64,000 bases of DNA from Anoplopoma fimbria (taxonomy: Eukaryota > Chordata > Actinopteri > Perciformes > Anoplopomatidae). The first letter of the stretch is position 1; each line of letters opens with the position of its first letter. The notes beneath the pieces were generated by a model, which searched no databases, had not been told where the DNA came from, and saw only the letters and a program-made list of their open reading frames with translations. Below are positions 1 to 11,097 of the stretch, piece after piece. Location: the NCBI RefSeq assembly GCF_027596085.1, contig NC_072460.1:5223512-5287511 (forward strand), in the 5' to 3' direction. Both the position numbers and the translations under genes were made by a program.

Positions 1-101
1 TACCAGGACCTTGAAACTGAAGCAGCTGAATGTAATGCAGCACTGACTGCTTTTATTTTGAAGGCGCATTAAGTATTGTGTTTTTCTTGTATCTGTGAGG
101 A

Positions 102-135
102 AGTGTGTACAGTGTGTACAGTGTGTACACACTGT
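102..135. repeat. Three agtgtgtac units ending in an 18-bp palindrome
   Basis: agtgtgtac repeats at 102, 111 and 120. Positions 118-135 read acagtgtgtacacactgt, a perfect palindrome. Confidence 0.85.
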
Positions 136-269
136 TTTGAGGTTTCTATTTATTACACTGAATAAAACACACTCATCTCCCTGATTCACAGTCCTTCAGA
201 ATCCTATTCGTAATATGCATTTCTAACTAAATCAGCCTTCAGAGAGAAACACAAACACAGGGCACTTAC

Positions 270-450
270 TGCAGTTTACACAGCAGTGTACAACTAATGA
301 GCAGAGAGTGAGCAAGCAAGAGATGGGGCTTTTTTTTAGGTGAACAGCTCCGAGTCAAAGCATCCTCCTGTCCCAGCAGACACTCCAGATATCCTCCGCT
401 CATGTCTCCACAGCAAATTTGCATCCATAGCAACGCCCGCATCTTCCATC
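270..450 (-). other. Orphan exon candidate
   Basis: On the minus strand a good acceptor (GGTTTCTACAG|G at 451-452) and a strong donor (CTGCA|GTAAGTG at 269) bound 181 nt. One frame is open across the whole interval. Another starts with an ATG at 447-449 and gives a 37-residue peptide (MEDAGVAMDANLLW...) ending at a TAA (336-338). A minus-strand AATAAA lies at 149-154. I do not recognise either peptide. It could be a terminal or internal exon of a neighbouring gene or non-coding RNA, or chance. Confidence 0.25.
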
Positions 451-2184
451 CTGTAGAAACCCAAAACAATAAAAGCGAGTGCTTCTAATATCCACTGGGA
501 CAACTGTAATGTAGTGAGAAATGTAAAGCTGTTGGATCATTAATTGCATTATGATCACCATACATTAGCCATATTCTATTCTATTGTAACTGGAAGAGCA
601 GTGTTAATATGAACACGTCCGAGCTTTGAGATTGTCTCCATGACTCATTAAATTGCAGCTCAATAGTTTTCGGGGGTGTTGTGTGCCGAGGTCACAAAGA
701 ACAGATAATTGGCTCTAAGTGCATGCCATGGAGTGTCCATGTGGGCGTGCACGGCCATGATGATACATTTGGTTCAAAATACGATAAAAGCATAAAAGCA
801 AACTATTTGGGTTTCATATCTTAGGAAAGACAAGGATTTCAAGTAAATGTTTTCTACCGACAGGCTTCTCAGAAACAAAAGCAGCACAGTGAGTCACTTT
901 TGGTGTGATGTAACCAATACAATCCTGGAGAAGCAGAAACAAAAAGAGCAACATATATGACCTATATTCAAAGATTATATGACGTCTGACAAAGAAACAG
1001 CTGTTCGTCATATTCAATTTTCAACTAAAGATGTGTGTGTTTTTGTTTTATATATTTGTAGCATGGATAGTGAATCATTCACATTTTTATATGGGCTCCA
1101 ATTATGCTAGTGTGTTTCTCAGAACAGAAAATGATGCGGACACAACACGACTGTTCTCCATCTCCTGCTATTTGGTGTGTAACAGTGTGGTCTGAGCTTT
1201 TTACAGCTACAAGGGTAACAGCACCAAACTAAACAAGGTTGAGTCCCAGTTGTTATACATATTAATAAAAAAAAAATGAAAAAGTTAATTATTGCAAAAA
1301 TGACATCATTCTGCTCTTATTTATAGATTTAAGAATAAATGCCATACAGAAAAGGCTGTCTTTTAAAAAAAAAAAAAAAAGATCCGACTGCTACAGAAGC
1401 TACAGAAGAAGAGTCAAGTGAGAAAAAAAAAAAAAAAAAGTCTTAATTACATTGATTTCCATCCTGTGTTTATGACAAAAATGTTTATGCCAGGAGGTTC
1501 TTTTAAAGTTCCTTAATTGTTTGTATCGGCAGGGGGATTTTCTTTTGTTTCAGTAATGCAAGTGTTTGTTGTTGTAATACTCATTTTAGCCACAGGAGGC
1601 TGAAGTGCATCAGCACAAGAGAAAACAATGCAGATCACTGGTAGAAAAGTCCAAACGTTACATCCTAATGTCTTTTCTACGCCACTTTTCCTGCACCTCG
1701 ATGGGAGACGTCATGAGGTCAAGAAAGATGTGGAGAATGAATAAGGACCTAGGACTAGACAACCATACCGCACTTTACATCCACCATTTTTTATTTTTAA
1801 AAGCGATCTTATTTATAAAACAGTTCAGTGCCGAACTTGGTGCGTTTCTTTAAAGTTTTATACACATCGACCCCGTTTCCATGGAAATGTTCTCCGTGAG
1901 TTGGGATGTCATCCATCTGCTGCAAACAGCCTCCTGGTTCTGTCCACTGTTTACCCTACATTAGCTAGATTTCTTGGCTCTCAACTGCACAAGGAGTCTG
2001 GTTTCCAATGAAGAGAATCCACATTTCTAAATTTGTGGCTGCCGCCCAGAGTGATCGGATGAGGGTAGTTCATGCACATGTACTGAACAATAACCATAAT
2101 GTTCTGACTGAAATACTGACACCAAGAACATCACGTTAAGAAAAACAATCATGAAATGACATAAATAATCCTTTTCCCTACGGT

Positions 2185-2243
2185 CTGCAATAAAAACACA
2201 ACACCATAAGTTCTTTATACATCAACCATAAAATGGATTTATT
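2185..2243 (-). terminator. nsfl1c: Candidate poly(A) signal of nsfl1c
   Basis: AATAAA on the minus strand at 2243-2238. It is followed 30-55 nt downstream by a GU-rich run (GGTGTTGTGTTTTTATTG), the usual spacing of a cleavage site and downstream element. A second AATAAA-like site near 1790 could be a distal alternative. Confidence 0.5.
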
Positions 2244-3359
2244 TCACCAGAGGTCCAAACTTATTTCTGCGTTGCCCCGGGATGCATAGAAGATGTCAGT
2301 GTCGTCGCAGGAATTTGACTTCCACCTCTACAAACCAGTGTTTACAATCTAAATGTTCTTTTGCTCAACCATTGGTTTGACAATAAAGCCGCGTGTAACT
2401 GTTTGTCATGTCACACAATATCAAAACGCCACCGTCTAACCGGGCCAATCCTACAGTCTGTCAAAGGGAGGGGGGGGCAAAAAAGGAAAAGAGGGAGAAA
2501 AAGGCAAGTTTAAAAAAATAATTCCATCTTCATTTGAACAAAAGGGGACAGGTGTGGTGCTGGAGCAGAATGAGGGAGCGTAAGGCTACTGGTATAGGTT
2601 GGTTAGAGAAAAATCCCCTCCGTGATTTGTTACACTATTACACTTCTCACTCCAAAAAGAATATGTGGAGAGAGATGGAAGATTGCACAAAAGCACATTA
2701 TCAACGTGTATTTTGACCTTATTAAGACTAGCATTCCCCATGTGGCTCTGTTTAGTGCTGTTGAGACGGACAAACAGACCGGGAGTCTGCCGCTGCATGC
2801 ATCTGCTGAGGCCCCAGCATCTGATAGTAAACATAGCTTAAGGGCCAGACTCGGGTTAATAGAAGAGGAAAAAGTGGGGCGCGTGTTAAAGGGGGGAAAA
2901 AAGAGCCGGGTTAAGTGAACATTTCTGCGGCCAAACTGCTCCGCGGGAAGCTGGACTGCTGCTGCGTTTTTTTTTGGGTTTATACCATCTACTTCTGTCA
3001 GGCAAACAATTCCATCAGAACCACACATCAACAGCATCTGTAGGCTTTCCAATAGCTCTGAGATGATTGGACATTTTTTTTTTTTGTTTCCCCCTGTATT
3101 ACCTACCGCCTGTCACAGACTAGAGAGGTTGAGCGGGGGGGGGGGGGACCCAGAATGTTATGTTTCACTTTAGAAAAAAAAAAAAAAAAAGAAAGAAAAA
3201 AAGAAAATCAGAAATTAGAAGTCCATACATAAGTCTGTGTTTTCTCCTCCCTCAGAAGGGGCAGCAGGTTTCACAGGGCTGCAGTTTCTCAGCCACACCA
3301 TCAGGGGGAGAGGGGGGAGGCGAGGGAAGAGGGGGTTGGTCTTAGTTTCCCCGTCCCCC
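2216..3359 (-). other. nsfl1c: nsfl1c probable 3' untranslated region
   Basis: About 1.14 kb between the TGA and the best poly(A) signal. It contains homopolymer A/T and G runs and no recognisable coding exon. The end point is inferred from the poly(A) signal at 2238-2243; no transcript data support it. Confidence 0.5.
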
Positions 3360-3522
3360 TCAATTTAGCCGCTGGACGATGACGGCGTTGAGGAGGTTGG
3401 CCTGCTCCAGCGTCTGGCTCTCGTCTGACAGCTCTTTGTTGGGGAAGGTGGTCATGAGCACAAACTCTCTGGCGGCCATGGCGGGCCGGGCCCCCACCAG
3501 GAACTGGCGCACGTCAGACACC
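3360..3522 (-). CDS. nsfl1c: nsfl1c coding exon 9 (UBX domain, stop)
   Basis: Encodes [20 protein letters not shown], then TTFPNKEL and [12 protein letters not shown], then [11 protein letters not shown] carries the FPN turn that the UBX domain inserts into p97. Acceptor CCTCAG|GGTG. Mammalian p47 ends in RLT, this one in RLN. Confidence 0.96.
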
Positions 3523-6500
3523 CTGAGGGACACGACGACACATCAGAACAGGAAATGGGGGTTGACTTTGGGGTCATGCAATTAATCCAAGCTTAATCGC
3601 GTTCCAACGATTATGAAAAAAACAAAAAAAACATGAGAATGGACATTAAACGATTATTGTGCCGCATTCAGTTTTGCAATTTTGTTTTCTCTTGTAAAAT
3701 AAATCAAGCACACCCCTTTTCCTTTACAGCAGTGCACTCTCGCCCCACTCGGCGGGTGTCAGCGTGGGATGATCCCCTCCCAGAAACTCTCCCCGGGCAT
3801 TTATTGTCCATGGTGATGCACGGCGACCGGCTCCAAGACCGGTTGGAAAAGATCAGGGTGAAGCGCTTAAGTGCTTGCTGTTTTCTCCCTGCCTCCGGGG
3901 GGCGATGTAAGCAAACCCACCTAACCAGTCTTAAAGCAAGGACTCCTGTCTCGTTTACCATGCTGGTGGGTGTGACTTTCTTGCCGTGTCATCACCATTC
4001 ACATTTCTACGGCCAATGTGTTTGTGATTAAATTGTTAACTGGAGCACAAAGTTCTTCTTTAGAAGATCTAGCCTCTTGATTTTGCTCTCAAAGTGCACC
4101 AGATTGATGCATTTATAATAATAATGCAAAATACAAACTCTTCTTTCAAAATACATGATCGTGTTAAATAATCCTGATCTCAATATTGAACATGTTCGAG
4201 GTTACTATTTTTGCCATTATCGAGCAGCCCTTTGATATGGTGCTATCCTCAGAAAGTTCAAGTCTCACTGAATCTAAAAATGTATGCATTGCATTTGACT
4301 GAGCTATGATTTTTGACACAAATTGTTAAAATTGGGCACTACGAGTTATAAAGTACCTTCACTGACTGCAACTTTGGGTCAAACTATAATCACTAACTTG
4401 AGTTGTTGTTACACTCAATTTCTCTGCTTTAGCAATCGAAATAAACTGTTGAACATTGGGTTCAAATGTAGGTCTGTTGTATTAAATGGGTCAGTTAACA
4501 TTTCCACAGACCTGCAGAAGCAAAGACAACTGCAGCGGTCTAATCCAGGTGTTTGTGTGCTACTTCAACTAGAGTAGAGCTAATCAATCACCTGTGGGTG
4601 TAGTTGAACCTTTGGACCAGCCTGCCGCCGTCGGCTAGTCTGATCTGAATGTTAGTGACGGGCTGGGAGGAGTCTAGGTTCAGGGAGGCGCTGGCTTGGG
4701 CCTCGTTGGTGACCTGATCCTGCTGAGCGTTGGCCGGAGCTGCAACCAAGTCTGGGGTGGCACTAGAGGAGGAGGAGGAGGAGGAGGAAGATGGAAAAAG
4801 GTGAGAATTCACTCCGACTTGACACTCTGTCAGATTGTGGTCGTACTATACTTGAGGTTTGGGTTGGGTGATATGGAGAAAATAAATAAAACAATATTTT
4901 GGGCCAAATGCCCTGATATTTGGACAATATTGCAGGGTTGGTGATTTAACAAAATATATACAAAATAAGATTTTTGCTAAATGATCATCAGTAATGTGGG
5001 TACAACGATTCAAAATGAGCAGTTTTACCCTTTTAAATGTATATTAACATTTGATAGGATGTTTTTTTTTTTTTAAGAACAAGCTGGCACTCATTTTGTT
5101 TGCAAATACTTAACATGCATTTTCACTGCCTGAACCTGATTTATCGGATGTCATTTCCTGCTCCAGTTTGATTTACTTTTACTTTCACAATTAAATCACC
5201 AACGCTGTTCTGTGAAAAAAACATGCGTCTGAGCTGAGAGAAAACAGAACCGATTGTGACAAAGGATTCTTCAGATAATCCGAAGAGATTAAAATGATTT
5301 ATTTAGCTTCAGACTTTACACAGCCTTTAAGCTGTTGTACATTTACACAACATATTTGTTGAACAATATGTATTCACTTTTTGTTTTTGTTTTCTTTACC
5401 TTGTTAAAAAAGCACTTGGTAACCTTGTTTTGACAATTGCTATGCAAGTCTATCCTCAGTCGGATTTAACACTCAAAGCTTTAGTTTATCTGGAAAAAGA
5501 AACCATAGAAATGTCTTTTATGTAGTTACCCAACGCTGGTAACATATTTTTGCAATATACCGTAGAACTGACACGGATAGCAGCAGATTATGGATGGATG
5601 GATATCCAATCCAAAATGATCAATTCAATGAGCTTAATTTCATTTTACTGTGATTTTAAATTGCTCCAACAGAGTCAGACGATTGATTGAAACCAGTAAT
5701 TTATCTGGAAGCCCAGAAACCAAGCCAGTACCCGGTCTAAAGATGACTAATAATTCCCATGTAAAACAAGTAAGACCTGTTTACCAGCCTGCATTTAGAC
5801 CGTACATGGAGTTCAGCAGCTGTTCTTTGATCGGACACTCCTCAATGATCTCACCTTCCCAACTTCTGTCCTTCACCACCAAAGGCCTTGAATGCCATCC
5901 TGGGTTTGGAGAAGTCCTCGTCCCTGTGGTCCTCCATGTCTAGGTTGACCTGGCCCCCTCGAGACCGCTGCCTCAGCTCCAGGGGAATCTCCCTGCGGGT
6001 GAACAGAGGGAATATTGCTCTCAACGCCGGTACACACATTGACCAGAGTTACTTTAAATAATCTATTCCTATACAATTACTAACAGATATACAATTTTTT
6101 TTTTTTTTTTGTATCTGAATAACGCAACGCCATTCCATGTATTCCGTTCCTCCCCAAACGTAATATTTCCATATAAACATTGAGAACATAGCATTTCCTC
6201 ATGCATCTAGAAGCCATCTATATGTATCTTAGAATAAGTTAACAGAATATTCTCACCCCCTTCTGATTGCCTCGAGGAAGTTAGAATTTCCAGGATCGCT
6301 GTAGTTTCTGAGCTCACCGTTATCCAGACTGAAACCTGTCTTCCACAGCTTCAGCACCACGTGGACCTAAAACACACACACACACATGATTCACATGACA
6401 GAGGTCAAACTTCAATACGGATGTTATTTCTCTACAACTAGAGACGGTAAAAACTGAATGAATGAATCTTTTCTTCTGAGACTTTTTTTTTTATAAATAT

Positions 6501-6818
6501 GAGCTATGTACTGGGTTTGTACTGATACTTCTTGCTTCCAGGAAGTAGCCACAGCATTACACTTGCTAACTGAAATGAACACTTCCTGTACATGTCGAAC
6601 CAATGCCTGGACTCTACTTGATTTGATAAGTTAGCAGCTTTAAGTAGTATACAAAGTATTTTAGTAAGAAAACAGGGAATAAAATGCTTAACTTCCACTC
6701 GATATCAGCACATCTTGTGGCCTTAAAAGGTGCCCAAGGCTTGCTAATGTTAAACCTGATATATGGATGCATTAATAGGTCCAGACTCAGAATGTAGCAA
6801 GGAAACATACTTCCAAAC

Positions 6819-6886
<68 letters not shown>

Positions 6887-9800
6887 AGAAATACTCGTTT
6901 GAACAAATTAGGTGATTGATTTGCCCTATTGGCTGAAATCTGCCTAGATGGCTTGAGTAGTACTAACGGTGCAAAGAAATAAAGCACTGACTGAAAAGAA
7001 GAGGACCCATCAGGATCTGTACTCACATCCTGCTGGCTTTTGGAGCCGTGCCTCTCTCCAGCCACATAGGCCGACTCCTCCTCTGGAGCTGCTCCTAGCC
7101 TGTAGCCTCCACCGATGAAGGCCTAAGTGGGCAGAGGAGAGATTAAAAACAAATTACAAAACACAAAAAGAAGCTGATGAAATATCTGATCCAGCTGTAT
7201 GAGCAATAATAGACTAATGCTTAAGACACCACAGATGCACAGCACATAGTTTCACCTCACCTTGGCTTTGCTGGACTCCCCTGGGCCTCTCCCAGGCCGG
7301 TCCAGCGGCACGGCCCCGTGTTCCCTCGCCCCCTTGAACAAATCCTCCACCACCTCATTGGAGCTCTTCTTTTTGGGAGGCCCAACGATCTGCTGCCCAC
7401 TGCGCTCTGATCCCCCAGCGAAAAACCTGGCAGAGTTTGAATTAAGATGGTAAGAAACTCTTAAAACAATAGGAATAAAAAACAGCAGATGCAAAAAAAA
7501 AAAAAAAAAAAAAGAGCAACCCATAAAAGGTGTCCTGAATGTCATACTGGTGAGATGGGTCTAATAAAGTCTAGGGTGGGATCGTCTATTTTGAGGTATA
7601 ATGGTTTCGATGAATGTCTAGTGTGTCATAGCGCTATTATGTAAAGAAAAAGGTGGGAGAAAAAGACGTGTCATCAACTGGCGTCATCTCACAAAAGGTT
7701 GTCAAAACAAACAAACCGGCTCCTGCCGTATTAGTGCTGGCATGCCAGGCATCTGAACACCTAAAAAGAAGAATGACGAGGAGATTGGGAGGTCAGTAAG
7801 TATGCACACCCACAGTTTACAGTTAGCTGGCGCTCTATGACGTCTGTGACAATCTAGCTGCGTGCGTGGGCTCCTAACTGTACATAAGGGCCACGGCGGC
7901 TATGAAGATACTATGTGGGAGATGCAAGAAATATGATCGGTCATCTGTGACTGCTTGTATTGTCTCCAAGAAGTTTCTGATGCTGGTATAGATTATCTAT
8001 AACAAATAACACGTAAAAAAACCAAAACATTTTGCCATCTCCACTGTTACCCTCTGCTGCGGCCGCCACTTCTCTATCACATTGAATAAAACAAAGTGGA
8101 AACAGCGACTCCACAGAATCGCCTCTATCACAAAGTGAATGAGAAGATGGAGACATAGTGACTTTGGTGAATGTAATTAACACACTTCACCTATAATCCA
8201 TCCATCTAGTGTTGCAAAAGTGATATCAACAAGAGAAATCTGACACTGAGTCCTGTTAACCCCCTGGGTTGTCCCTAAACCCAGCTTTAGCAACACAAGT
8301 AGTTTGCAATCTGTAGAGCATGGATGCTTAGATTCTTATCGAACGAACCAAATACACTAGGAAGCTAGTCAACACTAAAATCACAGACTCTTTGCAGCAC
8401 TTTTTAAGTTTTCTGAATAACAGTATGTAAAGTGCACTTAGTGCTTCAATGTTATCTTTGTTGTCCCACTAGGGAAAAATCAGTGCTGTCAACTGTGCAA
8501 GGGAGGTGCAACAAATGCAGCCAGAGTGCAATATGCAGGAGTGGATTGTCCTGACAGTCCAATATAGATCTGCCTGTTATACATCTCCAACAGCACCGAC
8601 AGACACCACCCCACAAAATGACATTCAATACAGCCCTACTGCTTCCTGCAAGTTACCTGGCATTAGGAGATATAAAAACCCACAAAGAAATATTACCTGC
8701 ATATCAGGTGAAAGCAAGTACATATTAAAGCCACCTGGCACTGCTAAACAGACACAAAGTATAATTGACTCTAGATAACATATGTACTATTCTTTACTTC
8801 AGCTTGCATACTGAGCGTTAGAAAAATTCCCTTGACAACCAGTCCACTGCACTGCCGCGGCAGCAGAATCTGTTGATGCTGCAGAAAAGCACGGCCGACC
8901 AGGCTCACACTGAATGAGGGGAGACCAAAAATAGTTTGGTGCATTCTGGAATCACCCCTGCTAGGTGTGACTTTCTATCACCCAAACACTGTGAGGATGT
9001 ACAGCTCAGACAGACTACAGCCTTGACCAATTATCACAAACCTCCCATGGCTACTGTTACGTCACACAATCATCTAGGCAGGGACTTTAGTCAATAACTT
9101 GAAGCACGGCACTCAAATCCTTACCAGGCCCATGATCGATTCTAACTCCGATCAGTCAGTTTCTGGAGAAGGAAGGGTAAGCTTGCCTTATTCCTTCATT
9201 GTGCACTGAAAAAGTGAGTGACACTTCTGCTAAAAGGTAGACACACAGACAACATAGGGAGTTTAACTTACCTTTGGCCTTCCTCCTCATCACTCTCATC
9301 CTCTGCCTCATTCATCAGATCTCTGAAGGATGTCACTCTGGGCTGAGCGCTGATATTATAGAAAGAAGAAGGTTTGTTGCATTGAATTGTGAGTTGGCAA
9401 AATACAAATTCATGAACAATTAAACAAAACAACTCTTTGACCCCGGGTGCTTTGGTTAAACTCGATTGGACATTGCAATCGAGTGTGTGTGCCAATACAT
9501 TTTCATCAGACTGAAGTGAGGCAGTAATAAAAAAAAATAAAAAAAGCAGTGGCAGGCTGTGATCGTTACCTTGGCCCAGCCGACCGGGACACCGAGGAGC
9601 CTATCTCCGGTTGAGGAAGAGTTACTATGTCGTCATCAGCTCCATCCTCAAAGAAACTGGCGAGTGCGAGCTGGGAGGAGGCAAGAAAAAAAAAAGAATC
9701 AATGTCTCCAAGAAATCCTGACAGACAGCTCCTGTGTCACGTGTTACTGGTGACCTTTTCATACAACATCTCGGCCAAGAGCGGGGATAACTTAACTCGA

Positions 9801-11097
9801 TCTACAGTACCAGTCAAAAGTTTGGACACACCTTCTCATTCAATTTTTTTCTTTATTTTTATTTTCTACATTGTAGATTAATATTGAAGACATCCAAACT
9901 ATGAAGGAACACATATGGAATTATGTGGTAAACAAACAAATGCTCAACAAACCAGAATATGTTTTATATTTTAGATTCTTCAAAGTAGTTGAATGATAAA
10001 GTGTGTCCAGACTTTTTCTGTATAAGACCATATATTTATGTCTTTTTTTGTATCTCCGTCTAGAATATTCTAAATAGTGTGGTGACATATGGCACAGGGC
10101 AGAAGAAATAGAAAGAATATTCAAATAAAGTACATCAATTAAGAAAATAACAGTAGATGATTAAATAGGGTTATATTATATATTAATGTAATTAAGTACA
10201 GCTCATATACTTTATGGAAAACAGAAACAAATGGGTAATTTGGTCAACATACAGTAGCAGTCAAAAGTTTGGACACACCTTCTCATTCAATGGTTTTTCT
10301 TTATTTCTTTTTTCTACATTGTAGATTAATATTTTAGACACTATGAAGGAACACATATGGAATTATGTGGTAAACAAACAAATGCTCAACAAACCAGAAT
10401 ATGTTTTATATTTTAGCTTCTTCAAAGCAGTTGAATGAGAAGGTGTGTCCAGACTTTTGACTGGTCCTGCACATCTGGAGGTTAATGTGTATATTTATTG
10501 TATAAAATCTTGTATAGCACCTTTGTGTGTTGTGACTGTGATGTAGCAGTCCACTCAGTTTCACTTTACTATTTACATTCACTGCACAGAGACTGGATGT
10601 CATCTTATGCTGATTAACATGACATCTGCTGTTTCATCTTCTGAAGCCAACCTCTGCTCTGTGCATTGTTGGATGCTAACGCTAGCTAGCACGGCTCAGT
10701 GGACCCCCGGGCAGCCTCATCGTAACGACCCCCTGCTTTATACTGAGACGTCATCAGAGGACATGTGAGTCCTCTCGGCCAGGCGCGCTCCCGACCCGCA
10801 CAGTGCCCGTGTTGTTCGGTGACAAAGCGCTCAAGCCATTGTCAAAGGGTGACTTGCACAAATGACCGGCTCCACAGGCTAACGTTAGCATGCCGAGGCT
10901 AGTCGTGTGACACATGTCGCATCACCGCTGCTTCCCGGTTCTTCTCCCCCGCTCAGACCGCAGCGGCCGGCCGGAGAGGTGCAGAAGAGACGTACCTGTA
11001 AGTTCCAGCCGGCTGACTCCAGGAAGAACCGGGCCCTCTCCTCGTCCACGTCGGTAACGGCGACGAACTCCCTCACAGACTCCTCTTGGCTCGCCAT
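3360..11097 (-). CDS. nsfl1c: NSFL1 cofactor p47 (p97/VCP adaptor), nine coding exons
   Basis: p47 binds the AAA ATPase p97/VCP and directs it to homotypic membrane fusion, Golgi and ER reassembly after mitosis, and ubiquitin-linked substrates. I joined nine exons by hand: 10996-11097, 9570-9670, 9272-9349, 7261-7426, 7027-7122, 6257-6366, 5855-5992, 4592-4762 and 3360-3522. They total 1125 nt, that is 374 codons plus TGA, against 370 in mammals. All introns are GT-AG and all phases agree. Seen in order: UBA domain (about residues 1-46), acidic linker rich in E and D (about 83-93), a basic PPKKK stretch (about 112), SEP domain (about 181-246), the SHP box FGGEGQKLG (about 254-262) that contacts p97, and a UBX domain (about 297-374) with the FPN loop in TTFPNKEL. 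The start is the first ATG, in a CpG-rich region and within a YY1-like motif. No disabling change is seen. Identification rests on remembered vertebrate p47 sequence and is very secure. Confidence 0.97.
3523..4591 (-). other. nsfl1c: nsfl1c intron 8
   Basis: About 1.07 kb with AT-rich, worn repeat fragments (gcttaatcgcgttccaacga-type). No coding exon is seen. Confidence 0.6.
4592..4762 (-). CDS. nsfl1c: nsfl1c coding exon 8 (linker, start of UBX domain)
   Basis: A variable Ala/Gln/Asn-rich linker, then [19 protein letters not shown], the first strands of the UBX domain. The acceptor CTCTAG|TGCC is preceded by a TCC triplet repeat that serves as the pyrimidine tract. Donor CACAG|GTGATT. Confidence 0.95.
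4765..4788. repeat. (GGA)n triplet repeat at the exon 8 acceptor of nsfl1c
   Basis: Seven to eight gga units on the plus strand. On the minus strand this is a TCC run that forms the pyrimidine tract just before CTCTAG. Confidence 0.9.
4857..5016. repeat. Dispersed repeat, 5' half (nsfl1c intron 7)
   Basis: Starts gggttgggtgatatgg and runs to gatcatcagtaatgtggg. I recognise it from memory as the first half of a common fish non-autonomous element with gggctgggcgatat-type ends. The matching second half lies at 59505-59718. Confidence 0.55.
5855..5992 (-). CDS. nsfl1c: nsfl1c coding exon 7 (SEP end, SHP box)
   Basis: Encodes EIPLELRQ...[16 protein letters not shown], which ends the SEP domain, then [12 protein letters not shown], the SHP/binding-site-1 motif that contacts the p97 N domain. 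Acceptor CCGCAG|GGAG and donor GAAG|GTGAGA. Confidence 0.95.
6257..6366 (-). CDS. nsfl1c: nsfl1c coding exon 6 (SEP domain, first half)
   Basis: Encodes [20 protein letters not shown] and continues to EAIRRG, the first half of the SEP domain, which in p47 mediates trimerisation and cathepsin inhibition. Acceptor TTTTAG|GTC and donor GGGG|GTGAGA, leaving two bases. Confidence 0.95.
6821..6884. repeat. (TG)32 microsatellite, nsfl1c intron 5
   Basis: Sixty-four bases of uninterrupted gt. In the nsfl1c transcript this is a CA repeat about 140 nt after the exon 5 donor. Confidence 0.98.
7027..7122 (-). CDS. nsfl1c: nsfl1c coding exon 5 (linker into SEP domain)
   Basis: Thirty-two codons, including [20 protein letters not shown], one of the most conserved linker segments of p47. 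Acceptor CACTTAG|GCC and donor GGAT|GTGAGT. A long CA repeat, as read in the transcript, lies about 140 nt downstream in intron 5. Confidence 0.95.
7261..7426 (-). CDS. nsfl1c: nsfl1c coding exon 4 (basic stretch, linker)
   Basis: Encodes [20 protein letters not shown] and then a [12 protein letters not shown] segment. The family has a nuclear localisation signal here. The exon begins with one base that completes the split Arg codon and ends in phase 0 at CCAAG|GTGAGG. Confidence 0.95.
7427..9271 (-). other. nsfl1c: nsfl1c intron 3 (1.85 kb)
   Basis: The longest intron. It holds a poly(A) run at about 7492-7514 (poly-T in the transcript, upstream of exon 4). Otherwise I see no exon, repeat array or RNA gene in it. 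Confidence 0.7.
9272..9349 (-). CDS. nsfl1c: nsfl1c coding exon 3 (acidic linker)
   Basis: Encodes [20 protein letters not shown], the conserved VTSFRDL motif followed by an acidic run. Acceptor ATCAG|CGCTC. A second AG seven bases further in would lead to a stop, so the upstream AG is chosen. Donor AAAG|GTAAGT. Confidence 0.94.
9570..9670 (-). CDS. nsfl1c: nsfl1c coding exon 2 (end of UBA domain)
   Basis: Reads [18 protein letters not shown], matching the mammalian segment that ends the UBA domain. Acceptor CCCAG|CTCGC and donor CCAAG|GTAACG. It leaves two bases for the next exon. Confidence 0.94.
9805..10020. mobile_element. Tc1-type miniature inverted-repeat element, copy 1 (nsfl1c intron 1)
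   Basis: The left end reads cagtaccagtcaaaagtttg and the right end carries the inverted, more worn version with gtgtgtccagac. It is flanked by TA on both sides (9803-9804 and 10021-10022), the Tc1/mariner target duplication. At 216 bp it has no transposase. The sequence matches the ends of a fish Tc1 family that I recognise from memory. Confidence 0.8.
10252..10469. mobile_element. Tc1-type miniature inverted-repeat element, copy 2 (nsfl1c intron 1)
   Basis: A second 218-bp copy in the same orientation, nearly identical to copy 1 and about 230 bp from it. The left end is cagtagcagtcaaaagtttg and the right end aggtgtgtccagacttttga followed by ctggtcctg. TA precedes the left end. The right target duplication is no longer clear. 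Confidence 0.8.

Larger units (their letters stand above)
1..2184. other. Left edge, downstream of nsfl1c; no recognised gene
   Basis: It holds A-runs near 1363-1380 and 1421-1438, a short palindromic agtgtgtac repeat at 102-135, and one splice-bounded exon candidate on the minus strand (270-450, separate entry). Nothing else is recognised. Confidence 0.5.

Noticed and set aside
858..924. Possible 67-nt exon on the minus strand (acceptor CTTCTCCAG|GATT)
   Set aside because: The donor (GTAGAA) is weak and the peptide is not recognisable. Too little to call.
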